A stretch of DNA of 64,000 nucleotides, taken from contig JAVLUZ010000142.1 of assembly GCA_036768485.1 (NCBI GenBank), positions 19,465,735-19,529,734 of the forward strand, in the 5' to 3' direction. This DNA is from Mermis nigrescens. Lineage: Eukaryota; Nematoda; Enoplea; Mermithida; Mermithidae. The position numbers were made by a program, and so were the translations under genes. Positions 31,401 to 42,213 of the stretch are shown here, in pieces. Each line of letters begins with the position of its first letter. Position 1 is the stretch's first letter. Under the pieces are notes generated by a model. The model made no database searches, had not been told where the DNA came from, and worked only from the letters and a program-made list of their open reading frames with translations.

Positions 31401-34400
31401 TTTCCATTTTCCATTTTCAGTATTTTACCAGTTTTTTATTTTCCATTTTCCGGTTTTTACCCATTTTTCCATTTTTCATTTTTCAATTTCCATTTTCCAT
31501 TTACGGATTTTACCCATTTTTCATTTTTCACTTCCATTTCTGTTTCCGGATTTTACCTTCTCCCTGAAACATGTCTGTCCCAAAACAACTGTTCTTGAAG
31601 GCAGCCTGAGAACAAATTGCAGAAAAAATGCTGATGGGAAAACTATTCATTATTTCTCGAAATATTTAAAATTTGCATGAAAATATCCCACTTTAGACTT
31701 ATTTTTAGTACCTAGGTAATGGGCGATAAGTTAGGTACTTAACGTAGGAAGGAAGTTTGCCTGCTAAAAATTCACTTTTTTGGGTTAATCAGTATTTTTT
31801 TTATACAAGGTTTCTGGGTTTCTCGGGCCAAAAATTGCTAAAAATTGTCTCAAAACGGCGCGCCGAAAAATTTGACATTTTTACATTCTACATAAATGCA
31901 AATTCTGCCATTTTAAAGATATTTGGGATAAATAATCACTCCTTTCGGTGCGAAGTGCCAAAATTGTTTTGAAAATTTTACCTCTATTTATAGTCTTTGT
32001 CTTCCCAAAAATCTTTGTACATGTACAAAGACGGTCCTGAAAAGTCTTTGTACATCGGGAAAATTCTTTGCCGAATACGAAAAACCGTGGTACGAATATG
32101 GAAATAATACTATGTAAAATATATTTCTGACTTAAGCATAGGTATCACACATTCCCATGGGGGTGTGAGGGGGTATAACCCTCACCTTAGGGTCCGAGAC
32201 TTGAATCACTGTCAGACGATTTTGAGGTATCAAACATTTTCTGCATGATTTTTGGGTACAAAAACAGCGAAGATATTAAAATTTTTTCGGCGCCTTGCGT
32301 CGACTGATACATTTCTGTTTTGTTTACCCATAAGATACCTAGAATGAAAAGTCAAAATTTTTCATGAATTCGTATATTTTTTTACTTACAAGAGTGACGG
32401 AACTAGTCCGAATGGGACAAAAAGTAGTTTGAAATGCACTCTTTCACATTAAAACGTGCTATATAGGATGTTTTAGCCATTTTTCACGTTTGACATGCAG
32501 AAAACGCTAGACTCTAAATTAAGTGGTCCAAAATTTTGGGATTCCACCACCTGAACTTTAGACCTTGGGAAACTATGGCAGGTATGCTTAGGTATAATTT
32601 ATGCAAATTTTACACCCAAAATGTACGTGTATCATTTTCAGTGTTCAGGTAAGGAATACCTTACTTTACTTTATCGTAATTGTTTCATTTCGTTCATCTC
32701 TCGATCCCACCAGTCATCATTTTGAACGCGTCTCTTAAGCTGGACAAAAATTCCATTTTGATTTTATGTTTACAATAAAGTACAACAGATTTTCTGGACT
32801 CTGGGTCTCCCCACTTCATTCCACCCCACTTCGGGCTATGAACTCCATTTTCTCAGAGATTAACTTTCCTTTCAATTACGATAATAGGTGTCGCATATTC
32901 ATTATTGATAAAAAAGAGTCTTCGGATAAAATGAATTTTGACTCAAAATTAGGCGTAAGCACATAATCAAGGGGGTAGAGAAATTTCACGCTTCCACCAC
33001 AAAAACTTTTTCACCCCTCCCCCGCCGAAAACATGTTTTTTAAGCTTTTTACGGAATTCGCAATTTTCCGAAAAATTTTTAGAAAATGTCCTGATTTAAG
33101 CGTTTTTAGCGATCCTTTTGCCCAAAAGTGACAATCTTTCAGCTCTTTTCGCCAAAAGCCATTTAAAATTATATTTTGTTGAATTTATTGAATTATTTAT
33201 GAATATTTTTTACGTTTATAAAGTATCGGAAGTAATAGCATCGTGAGAAACGCCAAAAAATGATGTTTTTAACAATACTTGTACAGCATGGGAATTTTTT
33301 TTGGGGGAGGGGAATTTTTAAGTGTCTTTTTCGGCCCCAAAAATGGTGGTCGCGCGTCAAAAACATCGTTATTCGGGCTTTTCTGACGATGCTCTGTCTT
33401 TCTAGAGCATAGAAAAAAAATTTGAAAAAAATCAAAAAAGTCGAATAAATTGAAGAGAATATAGGTAAAACATGAGTATATGGCGCGAAACGCCGAGAAT
33501 TCGACACTTTTGAGCAAATAGATGAATGAAAACACTTAAAAAAGCTCCTTTTCTACGAATTGTTTCGCAGGTTTTTGGAAATTTCCGGAAAATTGCGAAT
33601 TTTAGAGGGGATGAAAATTTTTCTGGGTGAGGGGGGTAAACCCTCAAACCCTCCAAGATCATGTATGTTTTTGACGCATATCAATTGGTTTTGAAAAAAG
33701 AGACTCTAAAGAACCCTCAGAATTTACATGCTGTGCATGTGTATGAACAGAAAGACCTTGAAGCAGAGGTCTTGATCTAGTAAGTTCAATTTTGTTCTGA
33801 GCTATGTGTTCTGCGGATTCTAGATTCACTCAAAATGATAAAAGTGTCGAAAGTTTCCATCGTTTTATGCCGGATAAAAAGTCTGTTTTTTTTCGTAAGA
33901 AGTCTAAAGCTGGGTCATGAATAATGGATAATCTAGAGGAATATTTTCTGCACGAAACAATTTTCACTGAGACAGTAAATTTACGAAGTATAATAGAATT
34001 TTTGCAAGCTTGAGCAAAAACGGGAATCGTTGTTATTGCAAATATTTATTATCACATTACATTGCTTATTTCTGTCGTCTTTAGGCACCTTCTTTCTTAT
34101 CTATAAGTGTTATCATGTTTCTTCCGCTTTTCAGACATGTCCGTTACTCTTGCGGGTTTTTTGCGCCAACGGCAGGCACAATCCACTCACTGAATACACA
34201 AGAGGAAGTGTACCAACTAATGAGCTGCAAATCTACACATGGTAAGCATCACACATTTCCATAGGAGGGGGAGGGGTGGTGAAGGGGGTATTACCCTCCC
34301 CCTTAGGGTACAAGACTCAGGTCACTGTCAGACGATTTTTGGTGAAAACCTTTTGAATTATTTTGAACTTGATTTTTAATATGGCAAAAGTGCACTTAAC

Positions 34401-37400
34401 CATTAGAATTTCACGAAGTGATACAGTATTTTTGAATGTAAGCAAGAGTAAATAGACAATTATCACTATAAAACATGCATGCAACCATACATGATCTTAG
34501 GGGGGGTTTCACCCCGAAAAAATTTTTTCACCCCCGCAAAAATTTTTTCATCTCCTAGAATTAACGATTTTTTTGAAGTTCCCAAAAATTCAATCAAAAA
34601 TTTGTAGAAAAGATGCTTTTTTGGGTGTTTTTAGCTATCTATTTGCTCAAAAGTGTCAAATTTTTCAGCGCTTCGCGCCATTCTACTCATGTTTTGACTA
34701 TGTTTTTCAATTTGTTCCGACTTTTTTAATTTTTTCGATAGAGCATCGTCAGAAATGCTGAAAAACGATGTTTTTGACGCGTACCTACCATTTTGGACCT
34801 AAAAAAGGCAATAATTTCACCCTTCAGAGTACCCATACTGTGCATGTATGCATGCGATAGCTCAAAATTTTGGGAGAGGGGTCCTCGGCATGCATGTAAC
34901 GGCTGAAAATTTAGGATTGGGGCCCTGGCCATTTTTCGATGGAGGGGGGTTAGCGACTCCAATTTTAGGCCAAAAATGGCAAAAACACCTAAAAATAGCC
35001 AAAATAGCGCAAGTTTTCACAAAATAAGAGGGTGGTCAAAAATTTTCTGACTTTGGAGGGCGGTACGGCGCTTAGAAGCGTGGGTGGGGGATGGACCAAA
35101 CCCCCTGTTACATTTATCTTTCTCGGCCATCGGCCATGCTTAGGGGGGGTAAGCGGCTCTGATTTTTGGCCAAAAGTTGCAAAAAGACCTAAAAATAGCC
35201 AAAAAGCGCAAGTTTTCGCCAAAAATGGGGGAGGGTGGGTCAAAATTTTCTGACTTCAGGGGGCTTAAGGAGGACGTCCAACTTTGGATGGGGAATTCCT
35301 TAAAGCCCCCTGTTACACGCATGATTTTCGGCCATTTGTAGGGGTTGGCTTAATGACCACCAATTTTTGGCCGGAAATCGGAAAAAGGCACCTAAAATGA
35401 CGAAAAAACGCAGGTTTTCGCCAAATATCGATTTCGGCTCGTGCATTTATTTTTGGAGCCATCTTTGGCAAAGTGATAGTAATTTTAACGTTTTTAAAAG
35501 TATTTTTTAGGGAATTTCAAAAATTTTTTGGTGCTCCGCGCAAAATATCACTAATATACTGTATTTAGCTTCAAGCAGGGGATCTTTGTGTAATCTAGGC
35601 ATCTTTATGCAGATTCAAATATCTTTATCTATTTCTACTAAGAGGATATTGAAAGAATACTGAAAAATATCGTTAACAAGTCCATCGTACGTGGACGGAT
35701 TTATAACCGACGTGTTAAAGATGCATCAAAGATGATTAAAGATTTAAGTTTGACTGTGCATTCATTAATCATCATTCTCCAACATTCTCCATGTTGAAGT
35801 GTCAACGTTCATGGTGCGAACTATAAAGTATTTTTGATCTCAACTTTCCAATGAATGAAAGGATGAACCCCAACTTTGAAAAAAAGTTTTGAAAAATTCT
35901 GGAAAGGCCGAAAAATTTTCAATTTCAGCTAACTTGGGTCGATGGGGTATGCATAAGATAGAATAAGAAATTTTTCTATCATGTAGCGAAACAACTGACG
36001 GACAAGTTTCGCACGAACAAAGCAATATAAATATTTTGGAACGATTATTTTCTTTTTTATTGGAATAAAGTTTAATATTTTAATTTCGATGAATCTTTTG
36101 TGCTTCTGTATTTCTAGGATGGACTGTAGCCTTCGAGAGCTAACAGCCTTGATTAAAGAGGTAAATCCTGACGCTAGAAGACGCGGAACAACATACGATT
36201 TTGCAGTTGTGTATGTAATTTTAAGTCAAAAATTAGTCGTTAAAGGTTTGACCGACGGATTCATCATCATTTTTATCAAAATATGAATTAGGGTTTTTCA
36301 GTAATCAGCAGTGTTTTTTTTGTACAAGGTCCGTTTGTACTTGTATGTACAAAGATGGTCCCCAAAAGCCTTTGTACATTTTTTACATGCCAATATTAGC
36401 GTACGGTAGCGATTTTAGTGCGATAAAACAGGGTTTTTCGACCTTTGGTTGTGTATTTTAGGTGATTTCTGGGTTTCTAAGGGCAAAAATAATTAAGGAT
36501 CGTCTTAAATTTGACATTTTTCCTTTTGAAATGCAATTTATGCCATTATAAAGATATATAGAACACAAAGTTACTCAATTTTTGCGAATTCTAGACCTTT
36601 TTTGCAATTTTTGTCTTCCCAAAAATCTTTGTACATGTACAACGACGGTCCCGAAAAGTCTTTGTACATCGGGAAAAATCTTTGCCGTATACAAAAAAAA
36701 CACGGGTGATTAGTCTTTATTCAGATTGTCGGCCATCTAGCCCTCCTGTTTTCACTCTCTTTCATACGCATATGATTAGAGTAATATCTTACTTTTGTAA
36801 AGCAAACGCAGGGGGCCAGGGGACAGCCGCCTTTCTCAAATACAAGCAATTTTTTAGAAAGGTAAGATAATGCTGGACTGAAAGATATAGAGAAATCGTG
36901 CACATTCTTTCATTAGAAAATCTCAAAATTTTCGGTGCTGCCGTTATTTCATTACTTGACTCTTGTTCCGTATGCAGATCAAACATGGGCAAGGTAGAGG
37001 TGACCAGTGGGGGAGAGAGGGGGGGGTGAAACTCAAGAATAGTCATATTGTAAATTTTGATCATTATTTTTGCACAAGGTCTCTTTGTACATGTACTAAG
37101 ACGGTCCCCGAGAATGAGAATACATATATACATGTAAATTTTTAAGTACACAATAGGTTTGGTACTGCAACAATATTACAATAGCACGTTATGTGAAGTA
37201 AACTGGGTTTCTTGACCCTTACTATTGAATATAATGCCCGATTATTCATATTGCCCATAATATATATACTCCTATTCTGAGCGCATATCTTAATTTACCC
37301 GAACACGAGACAAACACAATAAGATCGATAGTCAGATGTAGAACACATTAAAATCGAAACAATGAATCATCGAATATTTTGTTTTTTCTAAACTTAGGTT

Positions 37401-37892
37401 CGCCTTCCTACATTAAACTGTCCACCATAAGAGCTGAAAAATTATATTCTTCCGATTGTCGTTTGCATATTCGATCATTTCATGATTTATTTGCATTCGT
37501 TCTTATATATTGAGATTATTATGGTAGTTTTAAGCTCGATGTGATGCTTTTTCGACTTAGCTTCATTTTTAGCATGCGGCGTATGTATGTAATAATTTTT
37601 TGCTGATAACGCAGCTGTTAATTACTACTTCAAAATTAAAAACAAGTGATTTTCTGTTGAAAATATTTGCAATAGACTTTTTAGTTCACAATTGTTTGCA
37701 GTGTATCCAGACCAGAGAAACCTTGGCTATAGATTCCGGGACATTGGTAGTACGATAAGCGGACAGCGGGGTGTGGATGACAATAAAACGCTGCAGCAGA
37801 TCAAATTTGAAATCGGCGATTACATTGACGTAGCGATTACGGTGCCCGGAATGCGTATGATTCCCATGGGTCGAAACAGACGTCCTTATTAA
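20368..37892 (+). CDS. SAP18: SAP18, Sin3-associated polypeptide (four exons)
   Basis: Small ubiquitin-fold nuclear protein, known as a Sin3/HDAC co-repressor and an ASAP/PSAP (exon-junction) complex subunit. Exons by homology: 20368-about 20447, about 34135-34241, 36118-36214, about 37701-37892. Signature blocks in order: NREKTC; CPLLLRVF; TNELQIYTW; LRELTALIKEVNPDARRRGT; DFAVVY; YRFRDIGSTISG; QRGVDDNKTLQQIKFEIGDY; and C-terminal RRPY then TAA, all hallmark SAP18 segments. The minimal reading gives about 155 residues, normal for the family. Intron 1 is about 13.7 kb and full of transposons. Introns 1 and 3 have ambiguous borders because short sequences are repeated at both ends (see findings). 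Intron 2 (34242-36117) is a normal GT-AG intron. A poly(A) signal follows at 37968. Confidence 0.93.
20495..20700 (-). mobile_element. LINE 3' end, short copy
   Basis: Read leftward it ends CCGAATAAAGTATTATTATT, an (ATT)n-tailed 3' end. It matches the longer copy at 21438 (GCGAAATGTCCTGCACACAG versus GCGAAATTTCCTGGACACAC). A 5'-truncated insertion in SAP18 intron 1. Confidence 0.65.
20754..21131. mobile_element. Multi-hairpin GGCAGT element, copy 1
   Basis: The ends are long inverted repeats starting GGCAGTAATTATTTGCAG and ending TTATTTGCAGTTGACTGCAA then ATAATCACTGCC. The interior is a run of about 55-65 bp units, each an inverted pair of ATTATTTGCAGTC arms around GGCCGCTGGTTTTTGA. A second copy lies at 29453-29822. 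Non-coding. Confidence 0.85.
21438..21870 (-). mobile_element. LINE 3' end with ORF2 C-terminus
   Basis: Read leftward, about 21770-21620 encodes RSAIIWNDLPQCIRNSPN and TFKRTLKNKL, the typical extreme C-terminus of Jockey/CR1-type ORF2 proteins. GTGT/CTGT repeats and the CCGAATAAAG(TATT)n tail follow. Severely 5'-truncated. Confidence 0.75.
22170..22316. mobile_element. Palindromic MITE with TTAGGC-like units
   Basis: Near-perfect fold-back: left arm ATTGGTGTCAGGGGATAATC...GATGGGGCAAAAATTGC, right arm GCAATTTTCGCCCCATCTGA...CATCCCCTGGCACCAAT, around a CTTCGCTCGCTTAGCTCGC centre. CTAAGCCTAAGCC units occur at 22203 and again just outside at 22321. Confidence 0.75.
22317..23200. other. SAP18 intron 1 sequence, nothing assigned
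   Basis: Mostly AT-rich single-copy-looking sequence. A weak open frame at 22570-22833 has no recognisable domain or splice logic. Confidence 0.4.
23203..23404. repeat. ATGTAAATGTCC satellite unit (left of nested insertion)
   Basis: Shares CTGTTTCATTGAACTTTGAA, CAGTATAATGAGTTACAAG and CACATCCGC blocks with the tandem copies at 27641-28110. It is interrupted at ATGTAAAT (23397-23404) by the element at 23405. Confidence 0.8.
24505..25908. mobile_element. Element with GGTTTCACCA ends and ACGAGTA motifs
   Basis: Inverted ends CAGGGCCCGGTTTCACCA and TGGTGAAACCAGGCCCTG. Subterminal regions are full of TTACGAGT/ACTCGTAA and GGTGAAACC words in both orientations. The paralogue near 30615 (GGCTTCCAGGTCGTCAAG) is the empty site. 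Non-coding; contains the (AAT)n tract. Confidence 0.8.
25244..25490. repeat. (AAT)n/(ATT)n compound microsatellite
   Basis: Blocks of AAT repeats alternate with ATT blocks (switches near 25289, 25331 and 25348), so the tract can fold into hairpins. Apparent all-Ile or all-Asn reading frames are artefacts. Confidence 0.95.
27641..28110. repeat. ATGTAAATGTCC tandem satellite, about 2.4 units
   Basis: Units start at 27641, about 27839 and about 28014 (198 and 175 bp). Each has CAGTATAATGAGTTACAAGC, CATCCGCATGTCT, CTGTTTCATTGTACTT and GAACGTCC blocks. Continuous with 23203-23404 if the nested element is removed. Confidence 0.85.
28278..29440 (-). pseudogene. LINE (Jockey/CR1-like) reverse transcriptase fragment
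   Basis: Leftward, in broken frames: PSCWKDAIVIPIF (about 29370), QFGFQKGKSCETQLL and VYVDFSKAFDSV (29190-29050, RT palm), DIPQGSVLGP-like (about 28910), FVDD in place of YADD (about 28830), NHSLLSDAGSSIRDLGVF (28660) and NYIRPIVEYATTVWSPYL (28490-28430). The order and spacing match non-LTR RT and thumb. Multiple frameshifts; no endonuclease and no 3' tail attached. A dead insertion in SAP18 intron 1. Confidence 0.88.
29453..29822. mobile_element. Multi-hairpin GGCAGT element, copy 2
   Basis: Same architecture as 20754-21131, with ends AGGCAGTAATTATTTGCAG and AAATAAGTACTGCC. The flanks GGTAAATGG (29443-29451 and 29823-29831) form a probable 9-bp target duplication. Confidence 0.82.
29823..31560. 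repeat. ATGGAAAATGGGTAAAACCC fold-back region
   Basis: The left half carries GGTAAAACCCGGAAAT and ATGGAAAATGG words in the + direction. From about 31050 the right half carries the reverse complements (CCATTTTCC, CGGGTTTTACCCATTTTTCC). It is interrupted by the 30216 element. Purine/pyrimidine strand asymmetry flips at the centre. Confidence 0.7.
30216..30805. mobile_element. 590-bp hAT-like MITE (empty-site paralogue of 24119)
   Basis: Begins CAGTGGTGATC and ends TTCGCCCCTG. Flanks CATGGGTA / CATGGGCA (30208-30215, 30806-30813) agree at 7 of 8. Contains GGTGCGAAGCGCCGGAAAA. Non-coding. Confidence 0.85.
31680..32100. repeat. Fragment of the CAGTGTTTTTTTTGTA MITE family
   Basis: Includes GGTTTCTGGGTTTCTCGGGC, GGCGCGCCGAAAAATTTGAC and the paired TCTTTGTACATGTACAAAGA palindromes found in the full copies at 36309, 46211 and 60068. 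Ends are not clear. Confidence 0.65.
32110..34084. repeat. Mixed repeat fragments in SAP18 intron 1
   Basis: 32140-32330 (CACATTCCCATGGGGGTGTG, GAATCACTGTCAGACGATTT) recurs near 34245-34345, 39400-39545 and 60900-61085. 33250-33665 (GGGGGAGGGGAATTTT, CGTCAAAAACATCG, GCGCGAAACGCCGAG) recurs near 34490-34850 (inverted) and 40140-40500. No coding sequence is credible. Confidence 0.55.
34135..34241 (+). CDS. SAP18: SAP18 exon 2
   Basis: Encodes TCPLLLRVF through ELQIYT plus two bases of a Trp codon. TTTTCAG precedes 34135 and GTAAGC follows 34241. An alternative in-frame acceptor (TCGTCTTTAG) would start the exon at 34085 and add about 18 residues. Confidence 0.9.
34850..35440. repeat. Diverged tandem repeat, about 200-bp period, three units
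   Basis: Units start near 34931, 35147 and 35345. Each carries TTTTTGGCCAAAA, AAAAATAGCCAAAA, GCGCAAGTTTTCGCC and a CCCCCTGTTACA block. Lies within SAP18 intron 2. Confidence 0.7.
36118..36214 (+). CDS. SAP18: SAP18 exon 3
   Basis: TTTCTAG precedes it. It encodes MDCSLRELTALIKE through DFAVVY. Possible donors are GTATGT at 36211 and GTAATT at 36215; GTGTAT at 36209-36214 is duplicated at 37701-37706. Confidence 0.88.
36309..36705. mobile_element. CAGTGTTTTTTTTGTA MITE in SAP18 intron 3
   Basis: Ends CAGTGTTTTTTTTGTAC and GTATACAAAAAAAACACGG. Flanks GTAATCAG / GTGATTAG (6 of 8). Internal TGTACATGTACA palindromes occur near both ends. Confidence 0.8.
37701..37892 (+). CDS. SAP18: SAP18 exon 4 (terminal)
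   Basis: Encodes VYPDQRNLGYRFRDIG to the conserved C-terminal RRPY and TAA (37890-37892). The canonical in-frame acceptor is TTTTTAG at 37684; the nearer TTTGCAG at 37694-37700 gives the wrong frame with the visible donors. Confidence 0.9.
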   Translation: MYPDQRNLGYRFRDIGSTISGQRGVDDNKTLQQIKFEIGDYIDVAITVPGMRMIPMGRNRRPY

Positions 37893-37967
37893 TTGCGCAG
37901 TGTTTGTTGGATTGCGGATTTTTCTTCGTTTTGATGCTTTTCTGTAAATTACCGAACTTGTTATGCG

Positions 37968-37973
37968 AATAAA
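37968..37973 (+). terminator. SAP18 poly(A) signal
   Basis: AATAAA about 76 bases after the SAP18 stop codon, a normal distance for cleavage and polyadenylation. Confidence 0.75.
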
Positions 37974-40900
37974 ATTTCTCCAGTTTCATCCTAATCATTT
38001 CTGTGTAATTGATTTACATACAAATACGTGCAATGCAAGGTTTACTCGTGCATTGCAATAGACATGGATCAATTAAGTACGTAAAATTTTACGAAAATTT
38101 TTTGTATCACGCCTATATTTACTGGAAATTAGGGATGTTCCGGTTCCAGGTTTTCCGAAAAAGTCGGTTTCTGTTCCGGTTCTTGAAAAATTTAAATCTC
38201 GGTTTCGGTCTCGGTTCTTATGAAAGTTGGAACCGACGGCGGTTCTAAGACAGAAATCAGAGGTTCCGGTTCTCGGTTCCTTTAGTAAGTATATAAGCTA
38301 TGACTATATATAACGTAACTATCAAAATATCGTTAGAAAATTATCAGAAAATCCAACGAAGGAGCTTTTTCAGTGTATTATGCTGCGCGGGCGCCGTATG
38401 TCTAATTGTATTTTGAATCTTTTAATCTCATTCAATCTGCTTCGCATTTTTTGAAATAGTCAACTATTATATTTTTTTAATTTGGAAGGCGGAGCAACGA
38501 AACAAAATATGTAATGCTAGCTTTAAATTCAAAGTAACTCTTTCGCAGTAAATTTATTTTATTCTGGCTAAACATGAGAGGTGTCGTAATGCGCTAAAAT
38601 GTTGAACAACCTTACGGCGCTGATAGGACTGTGAAGGGTGGAAAAATATTTAATTGAGAGTTAGCCGTATTCTAAATCAAACATCAGCGAAGTAACGTCA
38701 GTTACTCGCAGCAAATGATGCCTCGCTTTTTAAAAAGCATGAAGATGCAAAATAGGGTTTTCTAAATTTTTGAGTGCTTTTAGATGGAATCACTTTCAAT
38801 GCAGAGATTCTTTGCAATTTTGAACTCCATTTGAATTTGTGAATAAACATTGTTAGTGCTACCGTAATTGCATTGAAATCTCGTTTAGAATTGCAAAGCT
38901 TCGGAATATTTAATAAATTTAAATCGAAAGAAGAAATATAACTTAAATCCGTGCTTCCTTCTTTATAAGAATTTGTCTCGATTTAAATACAAAACTGAGA
39001 AAGATTTCAGCACAATATTTCTTGAACGTTCGCTAAAAAACTACATAATTAAGGGCTAAGACTGAAATCGCTCTTTTTGTCCCTAAAAGCTTTATTCAAG
39101 CTCCATTATCTTCGTCGTATGCAAAAATTATATTTCTGACACAAAGTCAGCTGGTAAAATGAATAAAGTCATTAATAATTGGAGGGAAACACCGGAAAAA
39201 TAACAAAAATTATGCTAAACAGTATACAAAAAGCATTTTAAAAATAATCAGGGCTTATATACGCTGGGCTTACGAAACAGCGCGCATCCTCCCACTCAAA
39301 CCCGTTATCGCCAGTAAAGAATTAAATTCCGTATCATTTTAACTTCGTTCTAGGTGTTTTATTGGTAAACAAAATAGAAAAGTACTAGTTGGCGCGAAGT
39401 GCCGAAAAAAGTTTAACATCTTTGCTGCTTTTTTACCAAAAAATCATGCAGAAAATGTTTGATAGCTCAACATAGTCTGACATTGATTCGAGTTTCGTAC
39501 CCTGAGGGGGATGATACCCCCTCAACCCCCTATGAGAATGTATGTCACTGATACTGTCAAACCATGAAGTGTGTGCATAGTCGATTCGCGAGTGCAGCGC
39601 TGTTCGAGCTGTCGATTGTAGCGCTGAATGACATTCTTTTCATATTTCATCTTAGTTGAGTATTCTCTTCAGTTTCTGTTGTCATATATTTGATTGAAAG
39701 TCTAATATACAGAGTGCCACGAAATGATAGGTCTCCTGCAGAAATTGGCTCAAGAATCATGGAAAAATATGCAAATATCATATTGTAGAGTAATCTATTC
39801 TGTGTTGGATGCTTATTTTTTAAAATGTAATGTGCATCGGTTAAATTTTTACTGATGACGATCAAAAATATTTCGGTATTTCGGATTTCACGACTACATC
39901 GATTTAAAAATATAGATCGACCCCAACTTCGCTGATCTCCCACAAGTACTCAAGCATTGAACAATTCTAGAGATTTATGTATCACATATTCGAATCATTT
40001 AACATCACATTCAAATTTTCCAATATTGTTTCTGCAAAATAGCGACCGATTTCCGACTCCATGCGCATCAGCTTTTTCACTCAATTTGTCACAACTTCAC
40101 CAAGATAGATCTTTTTAAAAGCTAAAAAGCTGCTAATGGAAACCATACATTACAGCATGGAAATTTTGGGGGAGGGGGAATTAGGCCAAAAAAATTTCAA
40201 AAAGTCTTTTTTAGGTTAAAAAACGATGGCTATACGTCAAAAACGCTGTTTTTAGACGTTTCGGACAATGCTCGTTCTTCCTAGGACATAAAAACAAAGA
40301 CATTTCGAACAAAAATTGAAAAGCGTCGAGAAAATCAGACAAAATATAGTCAAAAAAATGTGTATACGCCGAAAATTCGAGACTTGAGCCAAAAATGGGC
40401 TAAAAACGCTTGAAAAGACACACTTTTTACAATTTTTACGAAAAATCGGCAATTCTGGGGGTGGGTGGGTTTGGGCCTGGGGGGTTTGAGGGTTTGTATC
40501 CCCAGAATTTAAAATACCCCCCGCCCACCGCAGATTACGCAGATTACTGTAGACCCCAAGAATCCTATTTTTAGTAAAATTTTTGGCGATTTACTCCATC
40601 CTGACGACCCTCCAGATTTTTGGTGTTGCTCATGTATGGACAGTAGCCATTCTGGGGTAAGGGGGTCAAGCCCCCATACCCCCTCCAAGAATACGTATGG
40701 TAGAAACCTCTTTTTTGAGAAATGTATTTTACTCTTTACTATCCTGAACAGAATTGAACGCTTCACATTATGGTGCATACAGGTTTTTTCTGTAGTACTT
40801 AAATGTCGATTTTTGGAGGGGCCCATCATTCAGTGACGCCCTGTACATACCTATAATAACGAGTAATCATTGAGAAAGCTAGGTCCTCGTAAATTAATTA

Positions 40901-41105
40901 CTCCGCTTTTTTATTTTTATTTTTTATATGTACTGATTAGCTATCACAGCAAGCTACGGGATCTGTTAAATATACATACATGGAGTTTGATGAAATGATA
41001 AAGGGACATGTTTTAGATTTCGAAGGTTTTCTTCATAAAAGGGTGGGCGACTGTATGATCGGAAAAAATCGTAAACATGTTTGTTATCTTCCGTACTCTT
41101 GATGT
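37974..41105. other. SAP18-MED23 intergenic repeats, left part
   Basis: 38130-38285 is GGTTCCGGTTCC-rich (the end of an AGGGATGTTCCGGTTCC-type DNA element). 39390-39545 belongs to the GAAAATGTTTGATAG/CTGACATTGATTCGAG family. 40130-40840 repeats the 33.3 kb family (GGGGGAGGGGGAATT, CGTCAAAAACGCTG) and a CCCCCAGAATTTAAAATACC block. No gene seen. Confidence 0.5.
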
Positions 41106-41270
41106 TTGATTTTCCAACTGAAGTTTGGATGTCAGCTTTCCATTTCATACTCGCTTCGGTTGGTTAGTACCTGTTTTTGTGCAAGGTCTCTTAATTTGTA
41201 CAGACATGTGCAAAGGCGGTATAACCCGAAAATTCAGTACTGGAGCTTCATTACGAGAAATACTCGTGAC

Positions 41271-41700
41271 CAGACATGCACGTGGGAGGGAGGTTTGGAG
41301 GGTCCTGACCACACATGGGCTTGGGGGTCTGGACCCCCAAGAATCTGGCGGACTTCCTAAAATCGATAGACCCCCAGAATGGAATTTTTGGTGCTATTTT
41401 TCAAAATTTTGCCCCATCGGACCCCCATAATTTGATCGCTGCCCATATATGGTCCTGACCCATCAGAATCAAAAAATGGAAAATTTTGTGGGGAAAATGA
41501 AGCGAAACGAAGGCCAAAAACGGATGAAAAATTATAATTTCCTTCACAAGTGCTTCAAATTGACCGGAAACGGTGTAATAAGTCTATTTTAGCGCTTATA
41601 CCAGTTTTTGAGGTCATTTTGACCCAAAAAAGCTTAATTTTTGACCCCCACTCTAAACCGGCTGACCTCCCCCTAGAACGGCCGTGCTAAGCATCTATGC
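41271..41700. mobile_element. CATGCACGTGGAGGG-family MITE, interrupted
   Basis: Starts CAGACATGCACGTGGGAGG and ends AACGGCCGTGCTAAG. Shares GGGGAAAATGA, AATTGACC(G/A)GAAA and TTTGAGGTCATTTTGACCC with the copies at 49505-49772 and 50120-50412. The 142-bp MITE at 41310 is inserted near its left end. Confidence 0.75.
41310..41451. mobile_element. 142-bp CAYACGTGGGC-family MITE, nested
   Basis: Ends CACACATGGGC and GCCCATATATG with a perfect 8-bp duplication GTCCTGAC (41302-41309, 41452-41459). Short relative of the 260-bp copy at 16308. Confidence 0.88.
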
Positions 41701-42213
41701 TCTTGACAGCGATTTAATAAACACAACGTCGGTCGTTCTTCAACCCCTTAAAGTCGGAGATTTTCACTTCTAATTTTTGGCAGCGTTCTGTGGCTATTTT
41801 TAAATGATTTTTTCATTTTGACGAAAAATTGAAGGTCATTTATCCCCTAAAAATGACCGACTACCCTCTCCAAAGTTTTAAGTCGTTACATGTTTAAGAT
41901 ACCTACACTGAACACACATGTATATACTATAAATCCTTACCTGCTCAAGAATGAACTTGACAGCTTTACAGAGAAGGAAAGCTGGAAAATAATTCGTTGC
42001 AATAGACAATTGATGCATCTTGTGCAGGATCGATTTGAGAAGAACGAAATTGCAATCAAAATTATCTTTGAGAACTTGTGTCTTTTCAATTCATCTTTGT
42101 GTAGGGAAAATTAGGACCAGCCAACTTGTGCAAAAGTATATTAATTTTAAAACTTCTACGTTTTTTTCAGCAAAATTTCCGAGTAGTCTTGTGTTTACTT
42201 CGCCTTGCTTGCT

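Noticed and set aside
31375..31600. Phe/His/Pro-rich open frames
   Set aside because: Translation of CCATTTTCC repeats in the fold-back region.
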